The notes beneath the pieces were generated by a model. That model ran no database searches. It was not told where the DNA came from and was given only the letters and a program-made list of their open reading frames with translations. A DNA stretch of 64,000 nt from Posidonia oceanica (lineage: Eukaryota > Streptophyta > Magnoliopsida > Alismatales > Posidoniaceae): the NCBI GenBank assembly GCA_037176725.1, contig JAZBRS010000050.1, positions 18,928,001 to 18,992,000 on the forward strand, given 5' to 3'. Of this stretch, positions 34,441 to 46,038 are shown piece by piece. The translations under genes and the position numbers were made by a program. Every line of letters starts with the position of its first letter. Position 1 is the first letter of the stretch.

Positions 34441-35289
34441 CTTCTCTAAATACAATCAGTGGAAGAATATATAGCAGAAAATTAGTATTTCCTTTGTTAT
34501 TGTACTCTTTGTCACATTTGAATGTGGTCAAATATAACATTGATTGAGCAACAAGTGCCAATCATGAGACTATTAATCATATTGTAATACAAAATGCACA
34601 TGTACCATCCCCCTTCTAAATAGTAAGAAAGGTTTCAATTCCTACTACATTTCAGAATTCCTAACCATTCTAGTTGCACCTGAACTAGCCAACTACAAGT
34701 ACGATATTTCTATTATAATTAAATGTAACAACTTAAAGGTGGCTCAAGCTATCCACTAATGTCATGTCAAGCATAATATCATTCTCAACCATAAAAATGA
34801 TCTTGTAGATTGCCTACAGATTTATCATCCCATAGGAAGAAATATTCTAACACTTACTCAAAAAGTGTTTTAAAAAAAACACTTTGTGATGTAAACTATG
34901 GTAGTAATAGTCATACCTTGACAGTGATATCACTTTGTTTCTCTCTTATTTGTAGTTGCTGTTGTGCTAGGCGGTTGATACATTTTATTTTGTTGTTCAT
35001 GTTTCTTGACATTATTGTAATAATATGTTTATTCTTTGTAAATACTTTTGAATATGTCTAAATACTTATTGTGCTATATATATTTTTTGTCCCTAATAGA
35101 TCAAAGTATAGGATAATTAGAAAACGATTACATAATACATTAAGACGCATCACACACACACACACACACATACACACACACAATAATAAGTCGCATATCA
35201 AAGGTATGTGCCTTTGCACACCGGATAGTGTATGTGTAGTAACCCATCAAATCGGCGCGTCCATGCATGTTGCCAGAGCTTGCGCGCAC
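34441..35289. other. AT-rich unassigned DNA with a CA microsatellite
   Basis: No coding region or element was recognised. A (CA)n tract with one interruption lies at 35151-35182. The right end may already belong to LTR fragment F, whose boundary I cannot fix. Confidence 0.5.
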
Positions 35290-35526
35290 CGACCGATGAG
35301 AGGCCACTGATAGCAGTGGATCCGAGGAGGGGCATTCGACTCGAAAAGCACCGGAAAAGTAGGGACGAACGCAAAAGGAAAACAAAAAAAAAGACAATGA
35401 ATCGCCATTTAATCTATTAAAACGGAAAGACTAGGAAAATCATATGCAAATCATGCGAGGAAAACTTATGCAACCTAAGAATCATATGAAATTTGATCCA
35501 AGTGTATGACACAAAGTTAATGCGGT

Positions 35527-35609
35527 CCAGAGAAAGGGTAAGAACTCCTGTTACGCGCGGAGAAGGTGTTAGACACCCCCGACACGCCTGATGAATCAGT
35601 CTTTCTAGA
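35527..35609 (-). repeat. Conserved LTR block in F
   Basis: On the minus strand it reads TCTAGAAAGA...GTCGGGGGTGTCTAACACC...CGCGTAACAGGAGTTCTTAC, matching 50825-50908 with few changes. It is probably an essential LTR region, perhaps near R/U5 or the polyadenylation site. Confidence 0.75.
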
Positions 35610-35739
35610 CCGATCCGCTATTGTGTGGTAAATGTTGGCAAATAAATGCCAGTTTATGTTAGCGCTAAGGCAGTATGCAGTATGTAATTATAAATCGTGC
35701 AAAGCTTAGCAAATCGATTTTAAAACGACTAAACGAAGT

Positions 35740-36160
35740 TAAAACATTGCGATAAAGTAATAAATGAACTTGGGAAATAAACTTAAAGTTAAGTGAAGCG
35801 ACTAAACAAAACACAAGGCTGCCAAATGAAACGAGTAAACAGGAAATATAACTAAAGTCAAATGGTATGGATAAACAAAAGATAACCAAAGTTGAAAGAA
35901 ACAGGCAAACAAGATACAAGGTTGCTGCATGGGACAAGTAAACGAGAAACATAACTAAAGCCAAATGGGATAAGTAAACAGGATACAAAACTAAAGTTGA
36001 AATGAAATGAGTAAACCAGATGTAATGCGGCTAAAGAAAGCAAATCAGAAACAAGACTAAAGCAAAATAAGATAAATAACAAGATATAAGTAAAGCTAAG
36101 TGAAACCCCAAGAAAACAAAGCACAATGGGGCTAAATGAAACAAGTAAATCCGGTGCAAA
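35740..36160 (-). repeat. Degenerate 33-37-bp minisatellite in F
   Basis: About ten imperfect units, plus-strand form GTAAACAGGATACAAAACTA followed by AAGY and a variable tail. The long minus-strand reading frames here are translations of the repeat. Confidence 0.65.
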
Positions 36161-37400
36161 GCGGCCAAAGGAGGGTTCTGTCCACTGTCTGTATACTGCA
36201 AAATACATGCAGGCTGTACACGCAGGCTATATGCGCATCAGTTTGCTGTTCCAGACAGCAAACTTCATCGCTCAATCTAGCTATGCAAATAGAATCAAAA
36301 CGAGAAAACAAAGACATGGCAAGCTAGAGCATATATCCAAATACAAATCCATGCAATTAGATTCCTAAATGGGTGCATGGGAAGGTGCGCGAAACCTTGG
36401 CTCAAAACTCGGCCTAAACTGCCCAATACGTGCATGAAACATGCGCACCAAGTTTGATAGTCCAAACAGCGAAGTTCGGTTGTCAATTTCGCTTTGCAAA
36501 CGGCTATGAAATATGAAACTAAACACATGCAGACCTAGATGGCATACTAGGGAATACATTCATGCAATTAGAACTAAAAATGGGTGCACAGGAAGGTGCG
36601 AAACCTTGGCTCAAAAGTCGGCATGAACTGCCCAATATGCGCATGGAACACGCGCACCAAGTTTGACAGTCCAAATAGCGAAGTTCGGCGGTCGATTTCG
36701 CTATGCAAACGGCTATGAAATATGAAACTAAGCACATGCAGACCTAGATGGCATACTAGGGAATACATTCATGCTGTTAGAACTAAAAATGGGTGCATGG
36801 AAGGCACGAAACTCAAAAGTCGGCCTGAACTGCCCAATACGCGCATGGAACACGCACACCAAGTTTGATAGTCCAAATAGCGAAGTTCGGCAGTCGATTT
36901 CGCTATGCAAACGGCTATGAAATATGAAACTAAGCACATGTAGACCTAGATGGCATACCAGGGAATACATTCATGCAGTTAGAACTAAAAATGGGTGCAT
37001 GGGAAGGCACGAAACCTTAGCTCAAAAGTCGATCTGAACTGCCCAATACGTGCATGGAACACGCACACCAAGTTTGATAGTCCAAACAGCGAAGTTTGGT
37101 GGTCGATTTTGCTATGCAAATGGCTATGAAATAAGAAACTAAGTACATGCAGACCTAGATGGCATACTAGGGAATACATTCATGCAGTTAGAACTAAAAA
37201 TGGGTGCATGAGAAGGTGCGAAACCTTGGCTCAAAAGTTGGCCTAAACTACCAAATACACGCACCAGGTTTTGACAATTCAGACGATGAACTTCGGCGCC
37301 CGATTTAGCCATTCAAATGATTGTAAAAGTTGAAAATAAACACATGCAAACATAGATGGCATAGCAAGGAATACAGGCATGGGTTTAACTTGGGAAGCGG
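36160..37400 (-). repeat. 209-bp tandem repeat array in F
   Basis: The landmark GACCTAGATGGCATAC recurs at 36532, 36741, 36943 and 37152, with diverged versions near 36322 and 37350, giving about six units of 198-210 bp. Each unit carries the same roughly 64-residue minus-strand frame (MYSLVCHLGLHVLSFIFHS), which is a repeat artefact. Confidence 0.85.
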
Positions 37401-38491
37401 GTGCCTGGATCTCCTCCCCGACCTCCATGGCTCCGTCGGTCGGAAATGGCAAGTTCGCTGACCTTGGTGGGGGCCGAGAGCCTCCGAGATGCGACCAAGG
37501 AACTCCACGACATTCGGGGAAGGTCCAGGAGATGCATGGGATCCTATACAAGCAATAAGCGGCCATTGTCTCTTCCCACCTCCGCAGGGCATCCGCCGGT
37601 TGTCGACGCGCGTGTCCGGCCACAAAGGAGGCTGGGAGCACGCGGGAGACCGTCTGGGATGTCTACGGGTGCGGGGGAAGGATTACGACAGTCCAGGGAA
37701 GCTAAATGAGAAGTAAAAACCGCCGGTCGCATCCCTCTCCGGCCCCTATCAAGCACCGAAATTCGTGGGCTTTGCCGGCCGTCTCGACGGCGGTGAGCTC
37801 GTGAGCTCCTGTGAATGCGATGGAGGCCAAGGAAGAAGGGGGAAAGGACCGATATGCAAACAGGAAACGATGCAAGCTCCGAGACGCGCTGTGCGGCGCA
37901 TTCAATGGCTAGACGGCCTCATGTGGGAGGCGGACATCGCCGTAGAAGGAAACCCAACTTAGAAAAGGGATAAAACCATTGCAATAAAATAAAGAAGAGG
38001 CACGAAAACATCCACGCTACATTAGGGAATAAAACCAGATGGGAGGAGAGTGGGTTACTTGTGTGAGGTTGCTGCAGTTGTCGTCTCCGGCACCGGTAGA
38101 GCTGTACGTGGTTGGAGCTCGGTGGGAGGCGATGCTGGAGACCGGTGCGAGGCTGGGGATGACTCGGGAAAGTTCACTCAAGCTCACTGAAGGTCGAGGG
38201 AGGCTCGGGAGGCTTTAGATTTCTCTCAATTCTCTCTGCAACTGATCGAAGGTGGGTGGCCAACTGCGGTGGGTTCTGGGTTTTGATCAAGGGGCCAATC
38301 AAGTGGGACGGCGGTGGCAGTGAGCGTGGGCTATGAAAGGCTGGTTGTGGGTGTCAGGCAATGGCAGGGAAGTAAGTGGCTGACAGGGGAAGGGACGGAG
38401 AAGTCTTGGCCGTCGTCAGGTGGTAGGCGGCTGGCGAAGTCGGTGGAGAAGAGTTTGTGAGAGGCAAGTGGCCGGCGAAGGGTGTGGGTAG
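37401..38491. other. GC-rich remainder of F
   Basis: Overlapping short reading frames on both strands, no domain. A mild purine bias is seen near 38080-38480. Probably the U3 part of F. Confidence 0.4.
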
Positions 38492-38850
38492 TGTAGATAT
38501 CCTATTTTCACATTTCTGAGAGTTCTTTTGAGGGTAGAAACCTTGAGATGCCCCAAATCTTATGCCTAAGTTTGATAACACGTCTTTTAGATATTCCTTG
38601 ACTTCTTTAAAGTATCACTAGACCCTACCTAGACTCAGGTTGTTGGCTGTGGCAGAGCTAACTCGCTCGGGCTCGTAACAAGTCCAAGTACCCTGGGTAT
38701 CCTTCACTTCAACTCAGATTTAAAATTAGATTTGAGTTAACAGAGATGCTTCCTTGATTTCATAGACCATCTGTAGTTTCCCAGCCTCCCATCTTGTTTC
38801 CTCTGGCAAAAACCTAGGAAAAGAGCTAAAAATGACCTAGGCAAGTTAGT

Positions 38851-39230
38851 AGCCACCTGGGGAGGCGACTCACATAGTAGCCACCTAAAGCGGTGACTAC
38901 AACCGTCGCTCGTTTCCTTGCCGACTACTCTAGGAGCCATCTGAGGAGGCGGCTCAGTCAGAAGCCATCTCAGGAGGCGACCCATGTGGACGTCAACTAG
39001 AAAGTCGACTGGGCGATCGTGGGCAGCGGTTGCTCCCCACTATCCCCTCAACCCTTAGGCGCCAGCTCATCAGGCGGCTGAGCGGTTGTGGAACCTTCCC
39101 ACGATCCTTGACCATCAGGCGTCACTCAATGCGGCGACTAGCGATCGTGGCTCCTTTCGAACCGCTTTTCCATAGTTATTTCCCACTCCCCCCTCAACGT
39201 TAGGCACCAGCTCATGTGGCGACTAACAGT
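38851..39230 (+). repeat. Short hairpin field in A LTR
   Basis: About eight short imperfect inverted repeats, for example AGCCACCTGGGGAGGCGACT at 38851 and related units at 38879, 38935, 38962, about 39057, 39117 and 39202. They lie upstream of the TATA box; the same field is in A1. Confidence 0.6.
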
Positions 39231-39368
39231 CGTGGCCTCGTTCTCGGGTCGTCCTACACTTTGACCAAGCGGTTGCTAGGTTTAAGTGCCACTCCAACCA
39301 GCAACTCAAACTAACTTCCATTTTTCTAGAATTTTCTGAACTCCAACCGTCCCTACACCCCTAGAGTC

Positions 39369-39377
39369 TATAAATAG
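39369..39377 (+). promoter_or_regulatory. LTR TATA box (A2)
   Basis: TATAAATAG, conserved with A1. Confidence 0.7.
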
Positions 39378-40038
39378 ACCCCCTAAGCTGGTGGTTTGGG
39401 GGTCGGAATTTTTGAGAGAGAAATCCCCCTAGAGAGGAATTTCCAAAAGAGACAGAGTCCTGTCAGTTACGAGCCACCTTCAGAGAGCTAGTTTTCCAAT
39501 CCAGAAACACTATCTCCTCTCCCCAATAGGCTACCAACCTGAGCTTCTACCTCCGACCTCGGAAATCCTCAGCTACGCTGGAGCTCCGACCATGCTTCCT
39601 TCTGACCTCATTGCACACAGCATAAGGGTGAAAGGGAGTATCTTCCTCCAATCTAATTTCTTACTGCATCTCTTTACGTTCCTTAGCATAGGATCATAGC
39701 ATATGCATACGGGGAACAACCCTCGGTCAGTATTTATTTTCTTTTAATCATGTCGTTTCGTTCACTTCTGTTACTGACTACTACACCGAAGTTAATTTAA
39801 ATCTATGTTGTTTTGTTTTGAAGGAAAGGAAGGAATTTACGTAGCACGAGGAAGCCGCTAGACGACATCCTACCATCGATCTAGTGGTCTGAGGACCCGC
39901 ATCATCATAATCTCCCCCTAGGTGTTTTGTCTGCCCAAAGACGAGTGGCGATCACAACAAAAGCTGTCGACGTCGTAGAAGCGCTGACATCCTCTTAAAC
40001 ACCCCCCCCCCCCACCAAATTCCACATCTACAACAAAG

Positions 40039-40057
40039 TGGCGATCACGGTGGGACT
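40039..40057 (+). other. Primer-binding-site candidate (A2)
   Basis: TGGCGATCACGGTGGGACT, identical to the A1 site and six bases after the LTR end. Confidence 0.6.
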
Positions 40058-41447
40058 CGGCTTTAGCCAACCCCCGTGCTACGTGAGTCAGTTCCTCCCT
40101 TTCTTTCCATTATTTTCATAGATTTAGGAGTAGTTTTTTAGGTTCGGATAATCGTGCGCTTAGGTTTTCACAATATCCCGAACCTTTTCTCGTTTTTTTT
40201 TTCTCCTTCTGTTTCTAACATTAGTAAAATCCCAAGCTCCAACAGCTGGGGCTATTTTACTGAGGTTAGAAGACTGTGCTGTGAGCCGCCAGCCCTAGCA
40301 GCGTCTGTTTGAGCTGCTCTTCCAGAGGGCGACTGAAAGAGACACCGTTTAAGCAGGTGCCTCCCTCAGTCCGGTTTTTTACTACAGACCTCTTGGTTTT
40401 TTCCTATATTTTGTGTTGTGTTTTTAGATCTGTAGTAACACTAAAAATTAAAAACAACTCTCCATGTCCACTGTATTTTAGTTTTTTAACAGTTTTTAGC
40501 TTTGCTTGTGTCCACCCTTAAGGTGGAAACTAATTGTTTAGTATTAAAGTGGAAGTCCCTTGAGGGAGTCTTCCTCTAGCTAGAACAGTTAACCTGAGCG
40601 AACCCGGGCCAGTGCAAGTCACTCTCCCATACTCAGTGTTAGCTGCAATTGTTAGATCAAGATCTCAAGGTGTCTCAAGTATTGTTATTGGCTTCTCTCT
40701 CTCACTGAGCCAATAGTGAAACTTGGTAGATACTTTACACCTTAGTACTTTGTGTTTGTTTATTGCTTTATGGTTCGTTAAGTGCCGAGCCTAAGGACAG
40801 AATCCTAGGTGGAGGGTCCCTCTTTAGAGAGACAAGCCCCCCATCTAGGCCCCTCTTGGTGGACCCTAGCGAAGGTCAAGGAGGAGTACCTTAAAGCCAA
40901 CCAATCCCAGTTATTTGTGACCCACGTAGGTTTAATTAATCAATCCATTAATTAAACACTTAAACAAGTAAAAGCAACGCATTGTTTGAAACCTGCTCTC
41001 ATTTCCTTCCTTGACTATTGCGTAGTCTGTCCAAGACAGACCCGGTTTGCTGACTGAACCAGGGGCACAGCCGCCAATTCAGGAGGCGCCTCGCTGAGCC
41101 GTCGGTGAAATCGACGACTTGTCAGGCCGCCAGTAAAACAGGCGGCTAACAAGGACTTACGTTTCAGTGCATTGCTTGCAGGGATTAGGCATACTACTGA
41201 TCACAGGGCTATAAGCACAGACTGTTTCAATTTCTGTTAATTTTTTCAAATTCCATCGAGTCTGTATTAATTAGTGTTCCTTGAGTCTGTAATTTCTTTT
41301 TTTATCTCCTGTAATAGTCTAGAAAAGCAAAAGCAAAAAAAAAGAAACAAAAGAGAAAAGACAAAAGCAAAAAAGAAAAGAGAAAAAAAAAGAAAGAAGA
41401 AAAAAAAAGAAAAAGAAAAAAGAAGAAAGTACAAAGAGAAAAGAACA
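40058..41447 (+). other. Leader of A2
   Basis: Colinear with the A1 leader. It ends in a purine-only stretch (about 41317-41446) immediately before the gag ATG. That stretch is open in the gag frame and would encode a Lys/Glu/Arg-rich extension from a Met at 41274. Short GGCGCC/GGCGGC hairpins occur near 41070-41150. Confidence 0.6.
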
Positions 41448-43728
41448 ATGGAGCGCATGAGCACTACCTCTACCTCCATGGCACAGCAAGGCCAAGGCCC
41501 GGATGGGTCTTTCTTTAGAGGGTCAACCACACAAATGGAAGGGCTAGGAACCCCTGGCTTCTCATGAGCCGCCGGCCGGCGAAAATTCCCACACGCCTCC
41601 ATCCCCTTCGATTACCACACTGATACAAACGAAGAAGGAGGGGAGGCGGATCAGTCCCGAGCAATAGACATCCCGCCCGAGTTCACACGTCCTGAGGCAA
41701 CTTCTAACGTTGTGCCTCCCGTTGTGACTACTTCCTACCCGATTGAGGAGGAGACCTACGAGGTTCGGCAATCCCTGGCTCAACAACAACATTTCACGCA
41801 CACAAGCCCACAAACCTCCACCCTCCAAGAACACCACAACCACCTATTCCATACGCCCGTCTACACACATGCCATACCTAACCCTACCTTCCCTAACTAA
41901 GGCCCCTATCCACCATACTACACGACGCCCACCTACCCTTATGTCCACCCAACTCCATCATACGCAACCCCATACCTGCCATAGCCTCCCGCTAACACGC
42001 CATACTACCCCACCCCACCTCCACCATCCTTCTTCCATCCACAGCAACCTCCCATTAACACACCTTACTACCATACACGACCCCAATCATCATTCTTCCA
42101 TCCACAACATAACCTATCACTACCACCATTCCCACCAACACACCAGCACCCGAGCTAGGGGCATTACGCCGCACCAGGGATTGATCTTAAGAGGATGATT
42201 GCCGAAGCATTAACGGAGGCCGAAGTCACTTCCAAGACGCCCATCGGCTACGACATCTCCAAGTTCCCTCACTTTGCCCTTCCTCCAGGGTTTAAGATGC
42301 CAAAAATGAGGAGATATAACGGTACAGAGGATCCCAGGAACCACATAGCTGCCTTCATTATGGATACTCTATCATACCGTTATGACGCCGGGCTCATTGC
42401 ATACCTCTTCTTCAAGACGCTTGAGGGAGAAGCCTTAAAGTGGTTTAACACCCTGACTTCCTATGATCTCCAGGATTTTAGGATAATTGAGGAGAAATTT
42501 CTAAATCAATACAGTCACCGGGTGCCACACAAACCCACTACAGGCGACCTTACAGTTGAGAGGATGAGGTCGAATGAGGACTTCGTCACCTTCGCTAGCC
42601 GGTGGAGGGACATGGCCGCTAGATCAGAGTGCTACATACCTGAAGGCCAAGCCGTGGAAATAATCGTAAGAAATACCACGGGAGCACTCAGAGCTGGACT
42701 GTTGGTAGGTGACTTCCACACCTATCCACAGTTATATGAGTGGGCCGCCAAGGTGATGCGGAACAGAGAAGAGCTACCATTCCTGGAGCTCGAAGCAAAA
42801 AGCCGGAAGAAGACTGCCGGACATACCATAGAAGGTGTCACTGGCAACATGGCACAACTAACCACGCAGCATCAAAGGAGATGGAAAGGGCAGCCCTTCC
42901 AGCAGTCTCAAGGAACCACAGAGGCAGCCATTCCAACAGTTCCAACCCCAGCACCCTAATCCTCCGGTAAATGCCCAACAGGGGCAGACCAGCGGTCAAT
43001 ACAAAGCACCACCGCAAGGGCAGAGGGACTACCACAATGTTCCTCCTCCACAGGCACCTAGAGGACCAAGGAGACAAAGCTACCCACCACTTCCAGAGAC
43101 GATCCCAGACATCTTCAGGATGCTGATCGAAAGTGGGGACTTACAACTCCCAGTGCCAAAACCGAATGCTCCCAACGCAAATATGACCAAGTACTGTGCC
43201 TACCACCAGAAAAACGGGCACACACTTGAAGAATGTTATGTGTTAAAAGATCGAATATATGATCTAAATGATAAGGGAGAAATAATGTGGTTAGCCCTTA
43301 AGGACAGATTGAAAGAGGCCAGGACGGGACAGCACAAGTTGCAGATACACCAGAACCCTCTGCCTAATCACCCGGTGGTGCACCTAGAGATAGAAGACAA
43401 CCCACCTGAGGCTGAGACCGTCACCATGTGCCTAATTGAATCAGAATCAGAGCCAGCTTCCTCCATTGTGGAAAGCAATGACGTTGAGGTGTGCTGTGAA
43501 TAGGGATCCATAGAATGGGAATTCCCAATAGAGGCAACACAAGACGAAGAAGGCGAGGAGGATGACCTCGAGCTCCTCAGGTGCTTCAATTTCCTCCCAG
43601 GAGAAGGCCAATCCCAAGAACAAAATGGCAAGACAGATCCCTTCGAGCTAGCCTGGAAAATTATCAAGGAATATGAGCGGAGAAATATAGTCTTCAAGGA
43701 CTCAGAACTACCCACTCCAGAGAAATAG
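41448..43728 (+). pseudogene. gag: gag region (A2)
   Basis: Met at 41448 (MERMSTTSTSMAQQGQG). Same order as A1: Pro/Tyr repeats, then FPHFALPPGFKMPKMRRYNG, GEALKWFNTL and FVTFASRWRDMAARSEC, then YCAYHQKNGHTLEECYVLKD (43195-43254). Damage: TGA 41565, TAA 41898, TAGs near 41984 and 42159, an 8-bp deletion near 42912 causing a frameshift, and TAGs at 43501 and 43726. Most stops are CAG, CAA or CGA codons in A1. Confidence 0.85.
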
Positions 43729-44279
43729 CTCTGGCCTTTGGTGATCACTGTAGAGGTCAACGACTACCTCCTCCCTGGCATACTTGTGGACACAGGGGCT
43801 AGTCGCAGTGCGTGCTCTCTGAACACACTCGACTACCTGGATGTCGAAGAAGAAGATATCACTAGGGAGAGGATTTTCTGCAAGGACTTTAATAATAGCC
43901 AGACAGAGGTGATAGGGACAGTTCAGCTGGCAATTACCATCGGCCCCCTCACCAGCATTACCAAGGTCATGGTGGTAGAATGTGCAAACTAGCAGAACCA
44001 TTGATCCTGGGGAGAACTTGGTTGGCGGAAATATGTGCAGTTGCGTCCCCGACGCACCAGCTATTAAAGTTCAAGTTCCAAGGCGAAATGATCACCATCC
44101 AAGCAGACCATGAAACGACCCTGGAAATGATCTGGGGACATTATCTGGCAGGATGCCACATGGGAGATCCAGCACCAAATGGCATAGGCGGCTAGGTCGA
44201 TGACGGGGACGATGAAGCCCCAAGTATCCAAGGATTCCAGCAGCTCACTAATGATCAAGCAGCCCGGGGGTATACCTAG
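43729..44279 (+). pseudogene. First retropepsin-like domain (PR1) of A2
   Basis: LLPGILVDTGASRSACS with the catalytic Asp codon at 43789, then GTVQLAITIGPLTSITKVMV. A small insertion near 43982 shifts the frame before LAEPLILGRTWLAEICAVAS. A private TAG is at 44193-44195. The region ends at TAG 44277-44279, at the same codon as in A1. Confidence 0.8.
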
Positions 44280-45872
44280 GTTCAGAGGCCTACATTGTTG
44301 AACTCATCTCAACTGCCCATAAACTAGGGACAGTTTCTTCTCAGGAAACCTCTGTCTCTGCTCAAGTCCGGCCACGCCAAGGGAGAATACAACCAGGCTC
44401 AGCAGGCCCCCATCACAAGAACCGAGCGGATCTCCAACCAAGTCGCACTGCCTCCGCCTAATGCAGAACAAGCCACTTCCCCACCTCAACCGGAGTTCCA
44501 CATACCCCGGAGGGTGGAAGGCACCTTCGACGTCCTGGAGTAGCTCAGAAAGACACAAGCAAAGATCTCCATCTACGAGCTGATCAGAGCCTCGGAAAAG
44601 CACCAGGATATCCTGATGGAGGTATTGAAGAAAGCCCAGGTACCAGAGGACATGCCTGTTGAAGCTCTGGCCACCGTCGCCGCTGCTATGTTCATGGAGC
44701 CTACAGTTATCTTCACCGACTTCGAATTAGCTCCTCCTGAGAGGAGGACTTTACCTTTAAGTGTTACTATTGTAATAAACAGTTACAAACTTTCTGGTGT
44801 GCTTGTCGATACCAGGGCAACTTTAAACGTATGCTCCCTAGAAACCCTGTGGTTAGTTAGGCTTACAGAATCTCAATTATGCCCAGCAGCCTTAACTGTA
44901 TCAGGGTACGACAACAACAAAAAAGCAGCCTTGGGAAAGATCACTATCCAAGTTACCATTGGCCCTCTCCAAATGGAAACAGAACTCATAGTAGTCGATG
45001 CCCTAATCTCGTATCGGCTCATCTTAGGGCGCCAATGGATCGAGGAGATCAAGGCAGTCACCTCCCCGCGCCACCAATGTATGAAGTTCCCTTACCAAGG
45101 GAAAACCATCAAAATACGGGGAGACGAGCCAGTGGAAGCTGAAGCCCACCTGGTAATAGTCCTGACTACCACACCGGCACCATTGATCAGGGGCTCAACT
45201 GCCAAGGCCATAAACAATGTCAAAAAGGTCTTCACTCCCAAGAGCATTGATATAAATCAATACGACTACCTCGACCACATGAAAAGGCCTTGGGAGATCC
45301 TCCTCAAGATAGGATACACCTCGAGGAAAGGACTTGGCCGCCAGGAACAAGGAATGAGGGACATGCTTGAAACACTAGAGGAGCGCAGTCGTACCGGGCT
45401 AGGGTACCTTGGGCAACCAGACCCAAGCAAACCTCTAGCATGGTCACTTGCCAACCACTTCATGTCAGTTGGGCTACAAGTGCACGACAAGCAAGTGTCA
45501 GACACAATTCCCGACCTCCCAGTAGCAACAACAGCCGTAAAGGCCCCTAAGCCCGTCATCCTCGGTGCTCTTACAGACCCCGAGACGGCACTAACTCCTT
45601 CTCCCTCCCTAGAAGAAGTTCCAACCATTCTCAACGCTTCGACGAAGCTCGAGGAAGAAGCATCAACCTCCTGCATAAAAGAGGTCCCTGCTGCTCTCCC
45701 CGCATCCCCAGAAGCTCCTTTACCTCTGGACATCCAAGCAAGCGATTCCTCCGGAACCTCCACTGAAGGCGCTGAAGCAGAGGACTTCGACCCTGTCTGC
45801 GAGCTCACCTGCCTCTTCAACAATCTACGACCTTGTCCCCCGTAGCAAGAAGGGACCAAGGCCATAGATTAA
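44280..45872 (+). pseudogene. Second protease (PR2) with G-patch (A2)
   Basis: KTQAKISIYELIRASEKHQD leads to LSGVLVDTRATLNVCS (Asp codon 44808; the Gly of DTG is Arg here), then LILGRQWIEEIKAVTSPRHQ. The G-patch follows (WEILLKIGYTSRKGLGRQEQ, TGLGYLGQ). Private TAGs are at 44326 and 44541, with another at 45843. The frame ends at TAA 45870-45872, where A1 has TAG. Confidence 0.8.
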
Positions 45873-46032
45873 GCTCCCCCACCTCCGGACATCCAAGCAA
45901 GCAACTCCTCCGGAACCTCTACTGAAGACACCAAAGCAGAGGACTCCGACCCCATCTGCAAGCTCTCCCGTTTCCTCAGCAACCTACGGCCTTGCCCCTC
46001 TAAGCAAGAAGGGGCCGGGGCCACAGATTGAA
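45735..46032 (+). repeat. 159-bp in-frame tandem duplication in family A
   Basis: Units begin GGAACCTCCACTGAAG at 45753 and GGAACCTCTACTGAAG at 45912. Each encodes a Ser/Thr/Glu-rich segment with AEDxDPxCxL and LRPCP, then ends in a stop codon (TAA in the first, TGA in the second). A1 has the same duplication with TAG and TGA. Confidence 0.75.
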
Positions 46033-46038
46033 CGCCCA

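Larger units (their letters stand above)
35290..38491 (-). repeat. LTR fragment F (Tat-type)
   Basis: Identified by a block at 35527-35609 that is nearly the reverse complement of 50825-50908 in the T LTR. Upstream of this block on the minus strand come a roughly 35-bp minisatellite, a 209-bp tandem repeat, and GC-rich sequence up to the A2 insertion at 38491. The 35310-35410 part matches the fragment at 8673-8828. The left boundary is approximate and the right end is cut by A2. Confidence 0.6.
38492..40032 (+). repeat. 5' LTR of A2 (1541 bp)
   Basis: TGTAGATATCC...CCACATCTACA, with ends forming a short inverted repeat. Contains the hairpin field (38851-39230), a TATA box at 39369, and a C-run (40001-40013) near the 3' end. 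Confidence 0.9.

Noticed and set aside
35071..35310. Reading frame across the CA microsatellite (THTHTHIHTH)
   Set aside because: Simple-repeat translation.
36365..37179. Repeated minus-strand frames starting MYSLVCHLGLHVLSF, resembling a gene family
   Set aside because: They are translations of the 209-bp tandem repeat; no start context or known domain.
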